Shown: in pieces, positions 28,203 through 37,297 of the stretch
How positions within the stretch are numbered: position 1 is the stretch's first letter
Layout of the letters: the number at the start of each line of letters is the position of its first letter
Origin: DASYLJ01 sp964432595
GTDB taxonomy: Bacteria > Desulfobacterota > Binatia > DP-6
Direction: 5' to 3'
NCBI GenBank assembly: GCA_964432595.1
Contig: CAYSOF010000010.1
Location: 124,001 to 188,000, forward strand
Length of the DNA stretch: 64,000 nucleotides
Translations under genes and position numbers: made by a program
The notes under the pieces: generated by a model
Databases searched by the model: none
Seen by the model: the letters and a program-made list of their open reading frames with translations, nothing else
Told to the model about the DNA's origin: nothing

Positions 28203-29731
28203 TGGAGACGGTCGACGTCCTCGTCGTCGGCGCGGGGCCGACGGGGCTCATGGCGGCGCTGCTGCTGCGCCGTCTCGGCCTGCGCGCGATCGTCGTCGAG
28301 CGGCGCGACGGCGTGCGGCGCGCGCCCGCGGCGCACTGCGTGAACGCGCGCACGTTCGAGATCTGCCGGCAGGCGGGCGTCGACATGGATGCGATCGCCG
28401 CCGCCGCGCGGCCGCCGGCCGACGCCGGCCGGACGTACTGGGTGACGCGGCTCGGCGGCGACGTCCTCGGCTGCCTGCCGTACGAGCGCCAGGGCGACGA
28501 CGTGCTCGCGCTGACCCCGACGCCGCTGCGGAACCTGTCGCAGCACCGCTTCGAGCCCATCCTGCTCGACGCCGTGCGCGCGTCGGGGGCCGAGTCGCCG
28601 CGCTACGGGCATGCGTGGGTGTCATCGGTCGACGACGGCGACCGTGTCACCTCGACGATCTCCGACGGCGGGCAGTACACGGTGCGCAGCAAGTACGTGA
28701 TCGCCGCCGACGGCGCCGGCAGCCGCATCCGGCAGTCGCTCGGCATCGCCCCGGTCGGGCCGGACGAGCTGCAGCGGTTCGTCATGATCCACATCGCGGC
28801 CGACTGGCGTCCGCTCGTGCGCGACTGTCCGGGCGTTCTCTACTGGGTGACCGATCCCGAAAGCAGCGGCGTGTTCGTCGCGCACGACGTCGACCGCGAG
28901 TGGGTGTTCATGCACCCGGCCGCCGACGACGGCCCCTACGACGTGGCGCGCTGCGAGGCGATCGTGCGCCGCGCGCTGCACGTCGCCGACGTTCCCTTCG
29001 CGATCCGCACGATCTCGCCGTGGGCGATGACGTGTCAGGTCGCCGAGCGCTACGGCGCGGGCCGCATCTTCCTCGCCGGCGACGCCGCGCATCGCTTTCC
29101 GCCGACGGGCGGTCTCGGCCTCAACACCGGCGTGCAGGACGCGCACAACCTCGCCTGGAAGCTGGCCGCGGTGCTGCGCGGCGACGCGGCGGACGCGTTG
29201 CTCGAGACGTACGAGCGCGAGCGCCAGCCGGTGGCGCGCTACAACGCGGAGCAGAGCCTGCAGAACGGCATGAAGCTGATGGAGGTGCCGCAGGCGCTTG
29301 CCGAGGGGGGCGACGTCGCGACGGCGATCGCGCACCAGGCCGAGCACTTCGACATGCTCGGGCTCCAGCTCGGCTTCGTCTACGACGTGCCCGACGGCGA
29401 AGACGCGCCGGCCGCGGCGAATCCCGTGCGCGACTTCGTCCCGTCGAGCCGTCCCGGGGCGCGCCTGCCGCACGGCTGGCTCGACGAAGGGCGCTCCACG
29501 CTCGACCTGATCGCGTACGACCGGCCGACGGTGCTGGTCGGGCCGGAGGGCACGCTCCCGGACGCGGTGCGGGTGCCGTCGCAGGCGTGGTGGGCGGACG
29601 TCGCGGGCATGCGTCCCGACGGCGCACTGCTCGTACGGCCCGACCAGCACGTCGCGTTCCGCGCACGCGGCGGCGCCACGGCGGACATGCTTCGCGCCGC
29701 GCTCGCGCGGACGCTATGTCGGGCGGGATGA
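28202..29731 (+). CDS. FAD-dependent aromatic-ring monooxygenase
   Basis: A 509-residue class A flavoprotein hydroxylase (PF01494). FAD/NADPH motifs: VVGAGPTGLMAALLLRRLG (GxGxxG), YVIAADGAGSRIRQSLG (DG motif) and RIFLAGDAAHRFPPTGGLGLNTGVQDAHNLAWKL (GD motif). A C-terminal thioredoxin-like region follows, ending near LVRPDQHVAFRARG. Such enzymes hydroxylate phenols (MhpA, phenol hydroxylase, TetX-like). With the extradiol dioxygenase upstream, a hydroxylate-then-cleave route is the simplest reading. Its last 16 bases overlap the next gene. Confidence 0.92.
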   Translation: METVDVLVVGAGPTGLMAALLLRRLGLRAIVVERRDGVRRAPAAHCVNARTFEICRQAGVDMDAIAAAARPPADAGRTYWVTRLGGDVLGCLPYERQGDDVLALTPTPLRNLSQHRFEPILLDAVRASGAESPRYGHAWVSSVDDGDRVTSTISDGGQYTVRSKYVIAADGAGSRIRQSLGIAPVGPDELQRFVMIHIAADWRPLVRDCPGVLYWVTDPESSGVFVAHDVDREWVFMHPAADDGPYDVARCEAIVRRALHVADVPFAIRTISPWAMTCQVAERYGAGRIFLAGDAAHRFPPTGGLGLNTGVQDAHNLAWKLAAVLRGDAADALLETYERERQPVARYNAEQSLQNGMKLMEVPQALAEGGDVATAIAHQAEHFDMLGLQLGFVYDVPDGEDAPAAANPVRDFVPSSRPGARLPHGWLDEGRSTLDLIAYDRPTVLVGPEGTLPDAVRVPSQAWWADVAGMRPDGALLVRPDQHVAFRARGGATADMLRAALARTLCRAG

Positions 29732-30888
29732 TCCGCCGCGCGGTGCTCGCCGTCATGCTGTCGTTCATCGCCTCCGGGTGCACGCCGGTCTTCGAGCCTG
29801 CCTTCGACGAGCGCGTCGACCCGGCGACGTTCGGCGACGTCGCGATCGCGCCGCTCGACGAGGCGCTGACCTTCGCGCGCATCGAGACCGACGGCCGCCG
29901 TCGCGTGCTCGGCGTCACCCGCTACGCGGGCGGTCGCGTGCGGGGCGTCGACCTCGGCGCCGACGATCCGATCGCGCTCGTGCGCGAGCGTGGCTACGAC
30001 GCGCTCGCCGATGCGATCCGCGCCGGCACGCCCACCGAGGTGGCGGCGACCGAGCTCGTGGCGCCCGTCGACCTGGGCGATGCGCACGTCGCCGCGGCGA
30101 CGAACTTCCCCGAGCACGCCGGCGATGCCGGCGTCGAGGACGGCCCGTTCCTGTTCGCGAAGCTCGTGCAGCCGACGGGGCCGCGCGCGTCGATCCCGGC
30201 CGGCGACGGTCTCCTCGACTACGAGGTGGAGATCGCGTGGGTGCCGCTCGAGCCGATCGCGGCGGGCGATCCGGTGCCGGCGCAGCTGGGCCTGGTCCTG
30301 TGCAACGACGTCACCGACCGCGACACGCTGCTGCACCTCCTCGACCCGTGGGACGTCGCGTCGGGCACGGGCTTCACGACCGGCAAGAGCTTCCCGGGCT
30401 TCCTCCCGATCGGTGACCTGTTCGTGGTGCCGCGCGATCATCGCGCCTTCGCGAAGAAGCTCGTGCTGCAGCTCTCGGTGAACGGCGCGCTCCGCCAGCG
30501 CTCGCCCGCGACGGCCATGGTGTGGGACGTCGACGAAATCTTCGCCCGCACCTGGGCGTGGAAGGATCGACGGTGGGACCACCGCGGCGAGGAGGTGGGG
30601 CTGCTGCCCGCGCCCGACGCGATTCCCGCGCGCGCGATGCTCCTGTCGGGCACGCCGCACGGCACGGTGTTCGACGGGCTGCGCACCCGGCACTACGTGA
30701 CGGGCGTCGCGTCGTGGCTCTTCGGCGGCTGGGGCCGCCCCGTCCCGCAGCACGTGGTCGAGGCGTACATCGCCGACGCGCGCCGCGCCGGCGTCTACCT
30801 GCAGCCGGGCGACGAGGTCGACATCCGTGTCGACGGCCTGGGCGTCCTGCGCAACGTCGTCAGCGCGGCGCCAGGCGCAGCACGCTGA
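29716..30888 (+). CDS. Lipoprotein with fumarylacetoacetate-hydrolase-like domain
   Basis: A 390-residue protein with a lipoprotein signal (AVLAVMLSFIASGC), so anchored in the envelope. The rest looks like the FAH superfamily: NFPEHAGDAG, FLFAKLVQPTGPRASIP, GLLDYEVEIAWVPL (metal-binding Glu pair), LCNDVTDRD, KSFPGFLPIGDLFV, LLSGTPHGTVF and GDEVDIRVDGLG. FAH-fold enzymes hydrolyse C-C bonds of dioxo acids or decarboxylate them after ring cleavage, and are normally cytosolic, so the lipobox is odd. It overlaps the monooxygenase gene by 16 bases and the convergent methyltransferase gene by 29. Confidence 0.8.
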   Translation: MSGGMIRRAVLAVMLSFIASGCTPVFEPAFDERVDPATFGDVAIAPLDEALTFARIETDGRRRVLGVTRYAGGRVRGVDLGADDPIALVRERGYDALADAIRAGTPTEVAATELVAPVDLGDAHVAAATNFPEHAGDAGVEDGPFLFAKLVQPTGPRASIPAGDGLLDYEVEIAWVPLEPIAAGDPVPAQLGLVLCNDVTDRDTLLHLLDPWDVASGTGFTTGKSFPGFLPIGDLFVVPRDHRAFAKKLVLQLSVNGALRQRSPATAMVWDVDEIFARTWAWKDRRWDHRGEEVGLLPAPDAIPARAMLLSGTPHGTVFDGLRTRHYVTGVASWLFGGWGRPVPQHVVEAYIADARRAGVYLQPGDEVDIRVDGLGVLRNVVSAAPGAAR

Positions 30889-32197
30889 GATAGTCGTGCC
30901 CGAGCGCGGCGGCGCCGAGCGCCGCACGGCCGCGCACCGCGAAGCCGCCGTCGGCGGCGGCACGCCGGAAGACGTCGGCTTCGACCAGATACTGCCGCGA
31001 CCAGCCGTGCGTCGCTTCGAGCAGCGTCGCCAGCGTGCGCCCGACGTGCCGTGCCGCGAGCGCCGGCGGCACGCAGTGCGCGTCGGCGACGACCATGCCG
31101 AAGCGCGGCACCGCGGTCCGCCAGCGCGCGAAGTGCTCGACGAGGTTCTGCTCGAGCGCGGCGGGCGGTACGAGCCCGCCATCCGGATCGACGGCGACCG
31201 CCCGCGTCCGTGGTACGCGCCGCGCGACCGCCGCCGTGTCGGCCGGCGGGCGCCACTCGCGGTCGTGGATCACCGACTTGCTGACGCACACGGCCCCGGC
31301 GAGGTCGACGCCCGCCGCGGCGAGACGCGCGGCGAGCGCATCCGGCGCGTCGACGTCGCCCTCGACGACGACATGCGGCACGCCGGCCTCGCCGAGCGTC
31401 CGCGCCGTCGCCTCCTGCGCGAGCGGATCGATCTCGACGCCGACGGCGATCGGCGGGCGCGACGTGCGCGCCGCCACGGCGCGCCAGAGGTCGCGCAGCA
31501 TCGTCCCATCGCCGGAGCCGACGTCGACCAGCGCGCTGGGTCCGTCGAAGAGCGGCAGCAGCAGGCGCAGGAACGCGGGGCCGACCAGTTGCGTGAAGAC
31601 CTCGCCGCTCACGCCGATGCTGTGCGCGCGGTCGACCGGCGGCGGCGGGTCGCCGGCGAGCATCGCGGGCACGGCGCGCAGCAGCTCCAGATACGCGATG
31701 GGATAGCGCCACGCACGCGCGGCCGCGCGCAACGTCGCGGCGTGCGGCCGCAACCGTGGCGGCAGCACCTCGCCGGCGCGATCCGCGAACAGCAGCGGCC
31801 CCAGCACCGCGCCGTCGCAGTGGGCGGTCACGCGCACGTCGGCGTCCCAGGGGTCGTGAAGCGCGTTGCGGATCGCCTCGAGCTGCTCGTCGCCCAAAGG
31901 CAGCGACGGCATGAGCGCGTGCGCCCGCAGGTAGACGTCGCCCAGCGCCAGCAGCGGCCGCCCCGCCGTCGTGACGCGCACGCGCCGCGGCTCGAGCGCA
32001 AGCCAGCCCTGCGACGCGAGCACGCGGATCGCGACGGCGAGCGGACCCGGCCGCGTGCCGGTCGTTGCGGCGAGGTCGTCGACGCTCGCCGGACCGCGCC
32101 GCAGTCGATCGAGCACGCCGTGGCGGGCGAGGCCGGCCATCGCCGGAACGACGGCCGCGCCGTCGAGCTGCATGACGAGCGTCTCGCGCAGCGTCAC
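30860..32197 (-). CDS. SAM-dependent methyltransferase of the RiPP locus
   Basis: A 445-residue class I methyltransferase. N-terminal winged-helix-like part (LARHGVLDRLRRGPASVDDLAATTGT...VLASQGWLAL) resembles the dimerisation domain of small-molecule O-methyltransferases. SAM site: ALVDVGSGDGTMLRDLW (GxGxG), VGVEIDPLAQEA (acid ribose ligand), VVEGDVDAPDAL, VSKSVIHDREW. It starts with GTG overlapping the upstream stop (GTGA) and is the last gene of the export operon, so it probably modifies the peptide or a partner. A role like that of PoyE in polytheonamide synthesis is possible but not shown. Confidence 0.75.
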   Translation of the reverse strand: MTLRETLVMQLDGAAVVPAMAGLARHGVLDRLRRGPASVDDLAATTGTRPGPLAVAIRVLASQGWLALEPRRVRVTTAGRPLLALGDVYLRAHALMPSLPLGDEQLEAIRNALHDPWDADVRVTAHCDGAVLGPLLFADRAGEVLPPRLRPHAATLRAAARAWRYPIAYLELLRAVPAMLAGDPPPPVDRAHSIGVSGEVFTQLVGPAFLRLLLPLFDGPSALVDVGSGDGTMLRDLWRAVAARTSRPPIAVGVEIDPLAQEATARTLGEAGVPHVVVEGDVDAPDALAARLAAAGVDLAGAVCVSKSVIHDREWRPPADTAAVARRVPRTRAVAVDPDGGLVPPAALEQNLVEHFARWRTAVPRFGMVVADAHCVPPALAARHVGRTLATLLEATHGWSRQYLVEADVFRRAAADGGFAVRGRAALGAAALGHDYLSVLRLAPR

Positions 32198-32988
32198 CAC
32201 GGCGCGCCGTCGGCGAGCGCGCGGCGCGCGACGCGCAGATGCGCCGCCCACACGACGATCGCGCCGAGCGTGAAGATCGCCTCGACCAGGACGAGCGGCA
32301 GGTCGACGAGGCGGGCGCCCGACGCGCCCGCGAGCGCGTCGGTCGCGGTATGGACGGCGAGCACGGTCACCAGCGGTAGCCATAGTCGACGGCGGAGTGC
32401 CACCGCCAGCAGGCTGCCGGAGTACGTGTGGAACGCCACCGCGGCGGCGCGCTCCCAGATGCCCATCCACGGCAGCAGGCCGGGATCGCTCCGGTGGGCG
32501 ATCGTGGCCTGGCCGATGACGACCACCTCCGCCAGCCCGAAGCCGAGCCCGACGGCGAGCCCCGCAGCGAGCACGGTGCGCGGCCCGCGCGGCGGGCTCG
32601 TCCAGAGCACGAGCGCGATCGCCGCGAGCTTGCCGGCCGTCTGACAGAACGCCGCGCCGGCGGCGAGGACGATCACCGCGGCCGCGTCGTGCGGCGCCGG
32701 CAGCACGCGCATCAGCCCGCCGTTGACGAGGTTCTGCAGCGCGAAGCCGATCGTCAGCGCGACGACGCCGGCGCCGAGCCACGTCAGTACCGGCCCGGCG
32801 AGCCGCATGCCGATGCGGTTCGCGCGAAACACCGCCAGCCCCGCGAGGAGGCCGCCGGCGATCCAGACGAGCGCGCCCGGCGTGGCGGCCAGGAACGCCG
32901 CGTTCCGCACCGACGTGAGCATCAGCCCGAGCGCGACGAGCGCCCACAGCGCGCCGGACCCGATCCGCCAGCCGCGCTCGGCCGTCAC
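32194..32988 (-). CDS. Polytopic membrane protein, YhfC/CPBP-like putative intramembrane protease
   Basis: A 264-residue protein with about seven or eight hydrophobic helices. Charged residues inside the helices match the YhfC/PrsW-type protease pattern: GFGLAEVVVIGQ (Glu), ERAAAVAFHTYSGSLLA (Glu-Arg and His) and VHTATDALAG (His and Asp). Such proteins cleave peptides in the membrane or act as immunity proteins in bacteriocin clusters. It starts with GTG overlapping the TolC-like stop and is coupled to the methyltransferase. Assignment rests on motifs only. Confidence 0.6.
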   Translation of the reverse strand: MTAERGWRIGSGALWALVALGLMLTSVRNAAFLAATPGALVWIAGGLLAGLAVFRANRIGMRLAGPVLTWLGAGVVALTIGFALQNLVNGGLMRVLPAPHDAAAVIVLAAGAAFCQTAGKLAAIALVLWTSPPRGPRTVLAAGLAVGLGFGLAEVVVIGQATIAHRSDPGLLPWMGIWERAAAVAFHTYSGSLLAVALRRRLWLPLVTVLAVHTATDALAGASGARLVDLPLVLVEAIFTLGAIVVWAAHLRVARRALADGAPW

Positions 32989-34478
32989 GGCACGGCCTCG
33001 TCCAGCTCGACGAGCACGCGCTCGGGCGCCGGCTCGCGCTGGAAGAGGCCCGCGTCGTGCGCCAGCTGCGCGAGCGCGAGGTACCAGGCCGTCCGCGCCT
33101 GCACCTCCTGCGCGCGAGCGCTCGCCAGCGCGATCTGCGCGTTCAGCAGCGCCACGATGTCGCCGAGCCCGTTCACGTACGCGACGTTCGCCGCCACGTG
33201 GGCCTCGCCGGAGACCTTCAGCAGCGTGCGGCTCGTGCGCAGGCGGTCGGCGGCGGTGCGGAGCGTCGCCCAGCTCGACCACACCTCGTTCGCCGCCGTC
33301 ACCTCCTGCGCCGCGAGCGCCGCGCGCGCCGCCTCCACGTTGGCTTGCGCCTGGCGGAGCTGGTTCACGAGCTGCAGCCCGCCGAAGATCGGGAAGCTCA
33401 CGGTGAGCGTCGTGTCGTACGGCCACCCGGTGAGGACCGTGTCGCGCACGCCGCCGCGCCTCGTCGGCACGGGCGTGTCGACGAACTGATTCTGCACCGT
33501 GCCCGTCGCCTGCAGCGTCGGCAGGAGCGCCGAGCGCGCGACGCGGACCTGCGCGGCGCTCGCCTCGACCTGCGCGCGTGCCGCGGCGAGGTCGGGCCGC
33601 GCCCGGCGCGCGACCTCGAGCAGGTGATCGACGGACGCGCCGATCCGCGTCGGGTCGGGCAGGGTGTCTGGCACGCGGATCGACGTGGGCGTGTGGATCG
33701 GGATGCCGAGCGCGGCGTTCAGCGCACCGCGCGCGATCACGAGCTGGCCGCGATCGGCGTCGAGCTGGAGCTGCACCTGCGCATGCGTCGTCTGCGCCTG
33801 CAGTGCGTCGGCCGCCGTGCCCACCAGCGCCTCCATGCGCGCGTCGGTCGCCCGCACGCTCTCCTCGGCGTCGGCGATGCTGGCCTCGTCGGCCTTCACG
33901 AGCGCCTCGGCGCCGACGAGCGTGTAGTACGCCTGCGTGACGGCGAGCACCGTGTCGAGAACCGTCTGTGCGTGCTGCCAGTTGGCCGCCGCCAGGTTCT
34001 GCAGCGCCGCCTCGACGGTGCCCGCCCGGCCGCCGAAGTCGAACAGCAGCCACGACAGGTTCCACGCCGGCCCCCACGACGTCTGCTCGTACGCGGTGGC
34101 GCCCTCGGAGCCGATGCCCTTCGCGAAGTCGACCTCGGTGGCCATCGTGATCTGCGGGTAGTACGCGCCGCGCGCCGCCCCGGCTGCCGCGGCGGCCGCC
34201 CGCGCGCTGGCCCAGGTCCCCCGCGTCTGCGGGCTCACGCGCAGCGCCAGGTCGACCAGCTGCGCGAGGTCCATGCCGTCGGGCGTCGACGGGGTGACCT
34301 CGATCGCTTTGGCGACCTCGGACGCGGTCGGATCCGGCGCGACGGGCTCCGGGATCGGCGGCGGCGCGGGATACGTCTCGGGCGACGCCGGCGCGTGCGC
34401 CATCGGGTCGACCTCGATGAAGGCGCCCGCGCAGCCCGAGACGAGCAGGGCGCCCAGCAGGAGAAGCGCGCGCCTCAT
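32985..34478 (-). CDS. TolC-family outer-membrane efflux lipoprotein
   Basis: A 497-residue outer-membrane factor with a lipoprotein signal (RRALLLLGALLVSGC). After a Pro-rich spacer it has the two repeated alpha-hairpin/beta halves of TolC: LVDLALRVSPQTRGTW...YYPQITMATEVDF, WLLFDFGGRAGTVEAALQNLAAA, then ARPDLAAARAQVEASAAQVRVARSALLPTLQATG and FPIFGGLQLVNQLRQAQANVEAARAAL. It would form the outer-membrane exit channel for the HlyD/ABC exporter of the same operon. 4-nt overlaps join it to the genes on both sides. Confidence 0.9.
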   Translation of the reverse strand: MRRALLLLGALLVSGCAGAFIEVDPMAHAPASPETYPAPPPIPEPVAPDPTASEVAKAIEVTPSTPDGMDLAQLVDLALRVSPQTRGTWASARAAAAAAGAARGAYYPQITMATEVDFAKGIGSEGATAYEQTSWGPAWNLSWLLFDFGGRAGTVEAALQNLAAANWQHAQTVLDTVLAVTQAYYTLVGAEALVKADEASIADAEESVRATDARMEALVGTAADALQAQTTHAQVQLQLDADRGQLVIARGALNAALGIPIHTPTSIRVPDTLPDPTRIGASVDHLLEVARRARPDLAAARAQVEASAAQVRVARSALLPTLQATGTVQNQFVDTPVPTRRGGVRDTVLTGWPYDTTLTVSFPIFGGLQLVNQLRQAQANVEAARAALAAQEVTAANEVWSSWATLRTAADRLRTSRTLLKVSGEAHVAANVAYVNGLGDIVALLNAQIALASARAQEVQARTAWYLALAQLAHDAGLFQREPAPERVLVELDEAVP

Positions 34479-37297
34479 GCGATCTGCCGCTTCGCGAGAT
34501 CGGCGAACGGCCCGGGCGTGTCGACGAGCGCCGCGAACGTCCCTTCCTGCACGAGGCGGCCGTGCTGGAGGACGACGATGCGGTCCGCGTGCTGGACCGT
34601 CGACAGACGATGCGCGATGACGATGCGCGTGGCGTCGAGCGTGGCGATCGCGTCGCGCACCACCGCCTGCGTCTGGTTGTCGAGCGCGCTCGTCGCCTCG
34701 TCGAAGAGCAGGATGCGCGGGCGGGCGACGATCGCCCGCGCGATCATGAGCCGCTGGCGCTGGCCGCCGGAGAACGTCACCGCGCCCTCGCTGACGAACG
34801 TGCGCATGCCCATCGGCAGCCCGTGGATGAATTCGTCGAGGCCGGCCATGCGCGCCGCCTCCCAGGCGTCGGCCTCCGTGAGCGACGCCGAGCCGACGAT
34901 GTTGTCGAAGATGCTGCCCGGCATGAGCTTGCCGTCCTGGAGCACGACGCCGATCTGCCGGCGCACGGCGTGGACGTCGACGCCGGCGAGCGTGCGGTGA
35001 TCGTAGGCGACGGTGCCGCGCTCGGGCGTCTCGAAGCCGAGCAGCAGCCGCAGCAGCGTCGACTTGCCGGCGCCCGACGGGCCGGCGATCGCCACGAACT
35101 CGCCGGGCTGCACGGTGAGGCTCACGCCGGCGAGGACGAACTCGCCCTCGCGGTCGTAACGGAAGTAGACGTCGTCGAGCTGCACCATGCCGAGCAGCTC
35201 GCCGGGGTCGGCGGCGTCGGCGCCGTTCTCGGGCAGCGCCTGCAGGATCGGCCGCGCGCGCTCGTAGAGCGGCACCACCGACATCGACGAGTCGAGCGCG
35301 CCGAGGATGCCCATGACGCCGCCGGAGAACTGGCCGAAGGCCGTCATGAACGCGAGAAAGGTGCCCGCCGGCATGTCGCGTGCGAGCCACGCGATGCCGA
35401 TCAGGATCACGAGCGTCGCGAGCGAGTGGAAGCCGGTGCCGAAGACGCTCGCCGCGTTCGCGCGGCTCTGCGCCTTGACGCGCAGCCGCGCCTGCTCGGC
35501 GTAGAGATCGGCCCACGCCGCGAACGCGCGCCGCGTGGCGCCGGCCACGCGCAGCTTCCCGACGCCGGTGATGAGCTGCAGGATCTCGCCGGCGATCCGT
35601 CCGACGGCGGTGTAGAGCGGGCGCTGCCAGCGCAGCTGTAGCCAGTAGAGGAACGCGGACACGATCGCGGCGAAGACGACCAGCACGACGCCGATCAGCG
35701 CGAGCTTCCAATCGTAGTACAGCAGCAGCCCGAGGCTGAAGATCGAGAACACGCCCGAGAACACCGACTGCAGCGACACCATCGACAGCGTGGCGCTGAT
35801 GGCGTTGATGCCCATCGCGCGCATCGCGAGGTCGCCCGACGTGTAGTCGCGGAAGAACGACATCGGCAGGCGCAGCAGGCGGTCCCACACCGCCGACTGC
35901 GTGACGGCGTCCATCCGCCCGCGCACGCGCAGGAGCGACAGCGACTGCACGTAGCCGAAGAGCGCCATGGCGATCGCGGCGACGACGAGCAGGATCGTCA
36001 CCTGGCCGAGCTGGCTGCGCTCGGCGTGCGGGATCATGTCGTCGATGATGATGCCGGTGACGACGGGGATGAGGAGCCCGAGCAGCCCCGCCGCGATGCC
36101 CGCGACGAGCAGCAGCCCGACGTCGCCCGACGCGCCGCGCAGCCCGAACCGCAGCAGCTCGCCGATGCGGACGGGGTGCGGCCCGAACGCGCGATAGAGG
36201 ACGTGCGCCGTGGGCGCGAGCGTCGCCGCCTCCGCCGGCGTCACGGGGACGTGCGCGCCGGTCGTCGGGTCGTCGAGACGGTAGCTGCGCGACGACGCCG
36301 GCAGCAGCGCCACGGGCGCACCGTCCTTGCGCGCGCCGATCATCGGACCGAGGTCCTGCGTCCACCAGGCGCCGGAGAGCTCGACGCGTCGGGTGAAGAC
36401 GCCGCTGGCGCGGGTGACGGCACCGAGCGCGTCGGTGCGGGCGAGGAGCGGGCGGACGTCGCGCGGCGGGCGCAGGGCGATGCCGCACGCGTCGGCGACG
36501 GTGCGCAGCGCGGCGACGAGCGGCGGCCCGCCGGCATGCACCGGCGGGGTGTGATGGTCGAGGATCGCGTGGACGTGCTGCAGGCTCTCGTCGAGGATCG
36601 CCTCGCGGTCGGCGCGACGATCGCGGAGCCGCTCCGCTTCCTCTGCCGTCCGCCGCCGCCCCTGCGCGGCGAGGAGCTTCGCGACGACGGCGTGGAACGC
36701 GTCGAGGTCGCCGGCGAGGGAGCCGCGCGCCCGCAGTGCGCCGGTGGTGCGTCCGGCGACGCGTGCGCGGTGGCCGTGGGCGGCGGCGATCCACGCGCCC
36801 GGCGGCAGCGGCACCACGGCGCCCTTCGCGAGCGTGACGCCGGCGAACGTCACGTCGCCGTCCAGGATCTCGGCCCAGAGGCCGTTCCCGCGTGCGCGGC
36901 CGCGCGCCGGGACGTCGATCTCGGCGTCGGCGGCGACCGTCACGGCGTCGGGGCCGGCGGGCGCCGTCAGCACGATGCCGGCGAGCGCGGCGAGCCAGCC
37001 GTCGAGCCCGGGCGTGCCGTCGACGGTGCTCCGCGCGACGCGGACCAGCTCGCCGTCGGCGGCGCCGACGACGATCAGGTGCGGCACGTCCGCGCCGGCG
37101 ACGAACGGATACAGTACGGCGCCCGCGGGCAGCCGGAACAGCGATCGGCGCGCGCCGTCGGGTCCGACCGCGAAGACGTCCGCGTCGCCGCGCGCCACCA
37201 TCCAGAGCGATGCGGGGTCGTCGAGCCCGACGGTGCGATTGCCGCCGACGCGTTCCGTCCAGAGCGACTCCGGGATCGGTGTGGGGACGTCCGTCAC
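34475..37297 (-). CDS. RiPP exporter ABC transporter with N-terminal extension (NHLM-type)
   Basis: A 940-residue ABC half-transporter. Residues ~1-380 form a long extension without a C39 protease; it includes a beta-rich module (VFAVGPDGARRSLFRLPAGAVLYPF, like a cyclic-nucleotide-binding fold). Next come six TM helices (GLLLVAGIAAGLLGLLIP, ALIGVVLVVFAAIVSAF) and an ATPase domain with AGPSGAGKST (Walker A), FSGGQRQR (signature), ILLFDEATSALD (Walker B) and IAHRLS. This matches the 'NHLM system ABC transporter, ATP-binding protein' that accompanies NHLP-leader peptides. It starts with GTG overlapping the peptidase transporter stop. Confidence 0.88.
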   Translation of the reverse strand: MTDVPTPIPESLWTERVGGNRTVGLDDPASLWMVARGDADVFAVGPDGARRSLFRLPAGAVLYPFVAGADVPHLIVVGAADGELVRVARSTVDGTPGLDGWLAALAGIVLTAPAGPDAVTVAADAEIDVPARGRARGNGLWAEILDGDVTFAGVTLAKGAVVPLPPGAWIAAAHGHRARVAGRTTGALRARGSLAGDLDAFHAVVAKLLAAQGRRRTAEEAERLRDRRADREAILDESLQHVHAILDHHTPPVHAGGPPLVAALRTVADACGIALRPPRDVRPLLARTDALGAVTRASGVFTRRVELSGAWWTQDLGPMIGARKDGAPVALLPASSRSYRLDDPTTGAHVPVTPAEAATLAPTAHVLYRAFGPHPVRIGELLRFGLRGASGDVGLLLVAGIAAGLLGLLIPVVTGIIIDDMIPHAERSQLGQVTILLVVAAIAMALFGYVQSLSLLRVRGRMDAVTQSAVWDRLLRLPMSFFRDYTSGDLAMRAMGINAISATLSMVSLQSVFSGVFSIFSLGLLLYYDWKLALIGVVLVVFAAIVSAFLYWLQLRWQRPLYTAVGRIAGEILQLITGVGKLRVAGATRRAFAAWADLYAEQARLRVKAQSRANAASVFGTGFHSLATLVILIGIAWLARDMPAGTFLAFMTAFGQFSGGVMGILGALDSSMSVVPLYERARPILQALPENGADAADPGELLGMVQLDDVYFRYDREGEFVLAGVSLTVQPGEFVAIAGPSGAGKSTLLRLLLGFETPERGTVAYDHRTLAGVDVHAVRRQIGVVLQDGKLMPGSIFDNIVGSASLTEADAWEAARMAGLDEFIHGLPMGMRTFVSEGAVTFSGGQRQRLMIARAIVARPRILLFDEATSALDNQTQAVVRDAIATLDATRIVIAHRLSTVQHADRIVVLQHGRLVQEGTFAALVDTPGPFADLAKRQIA

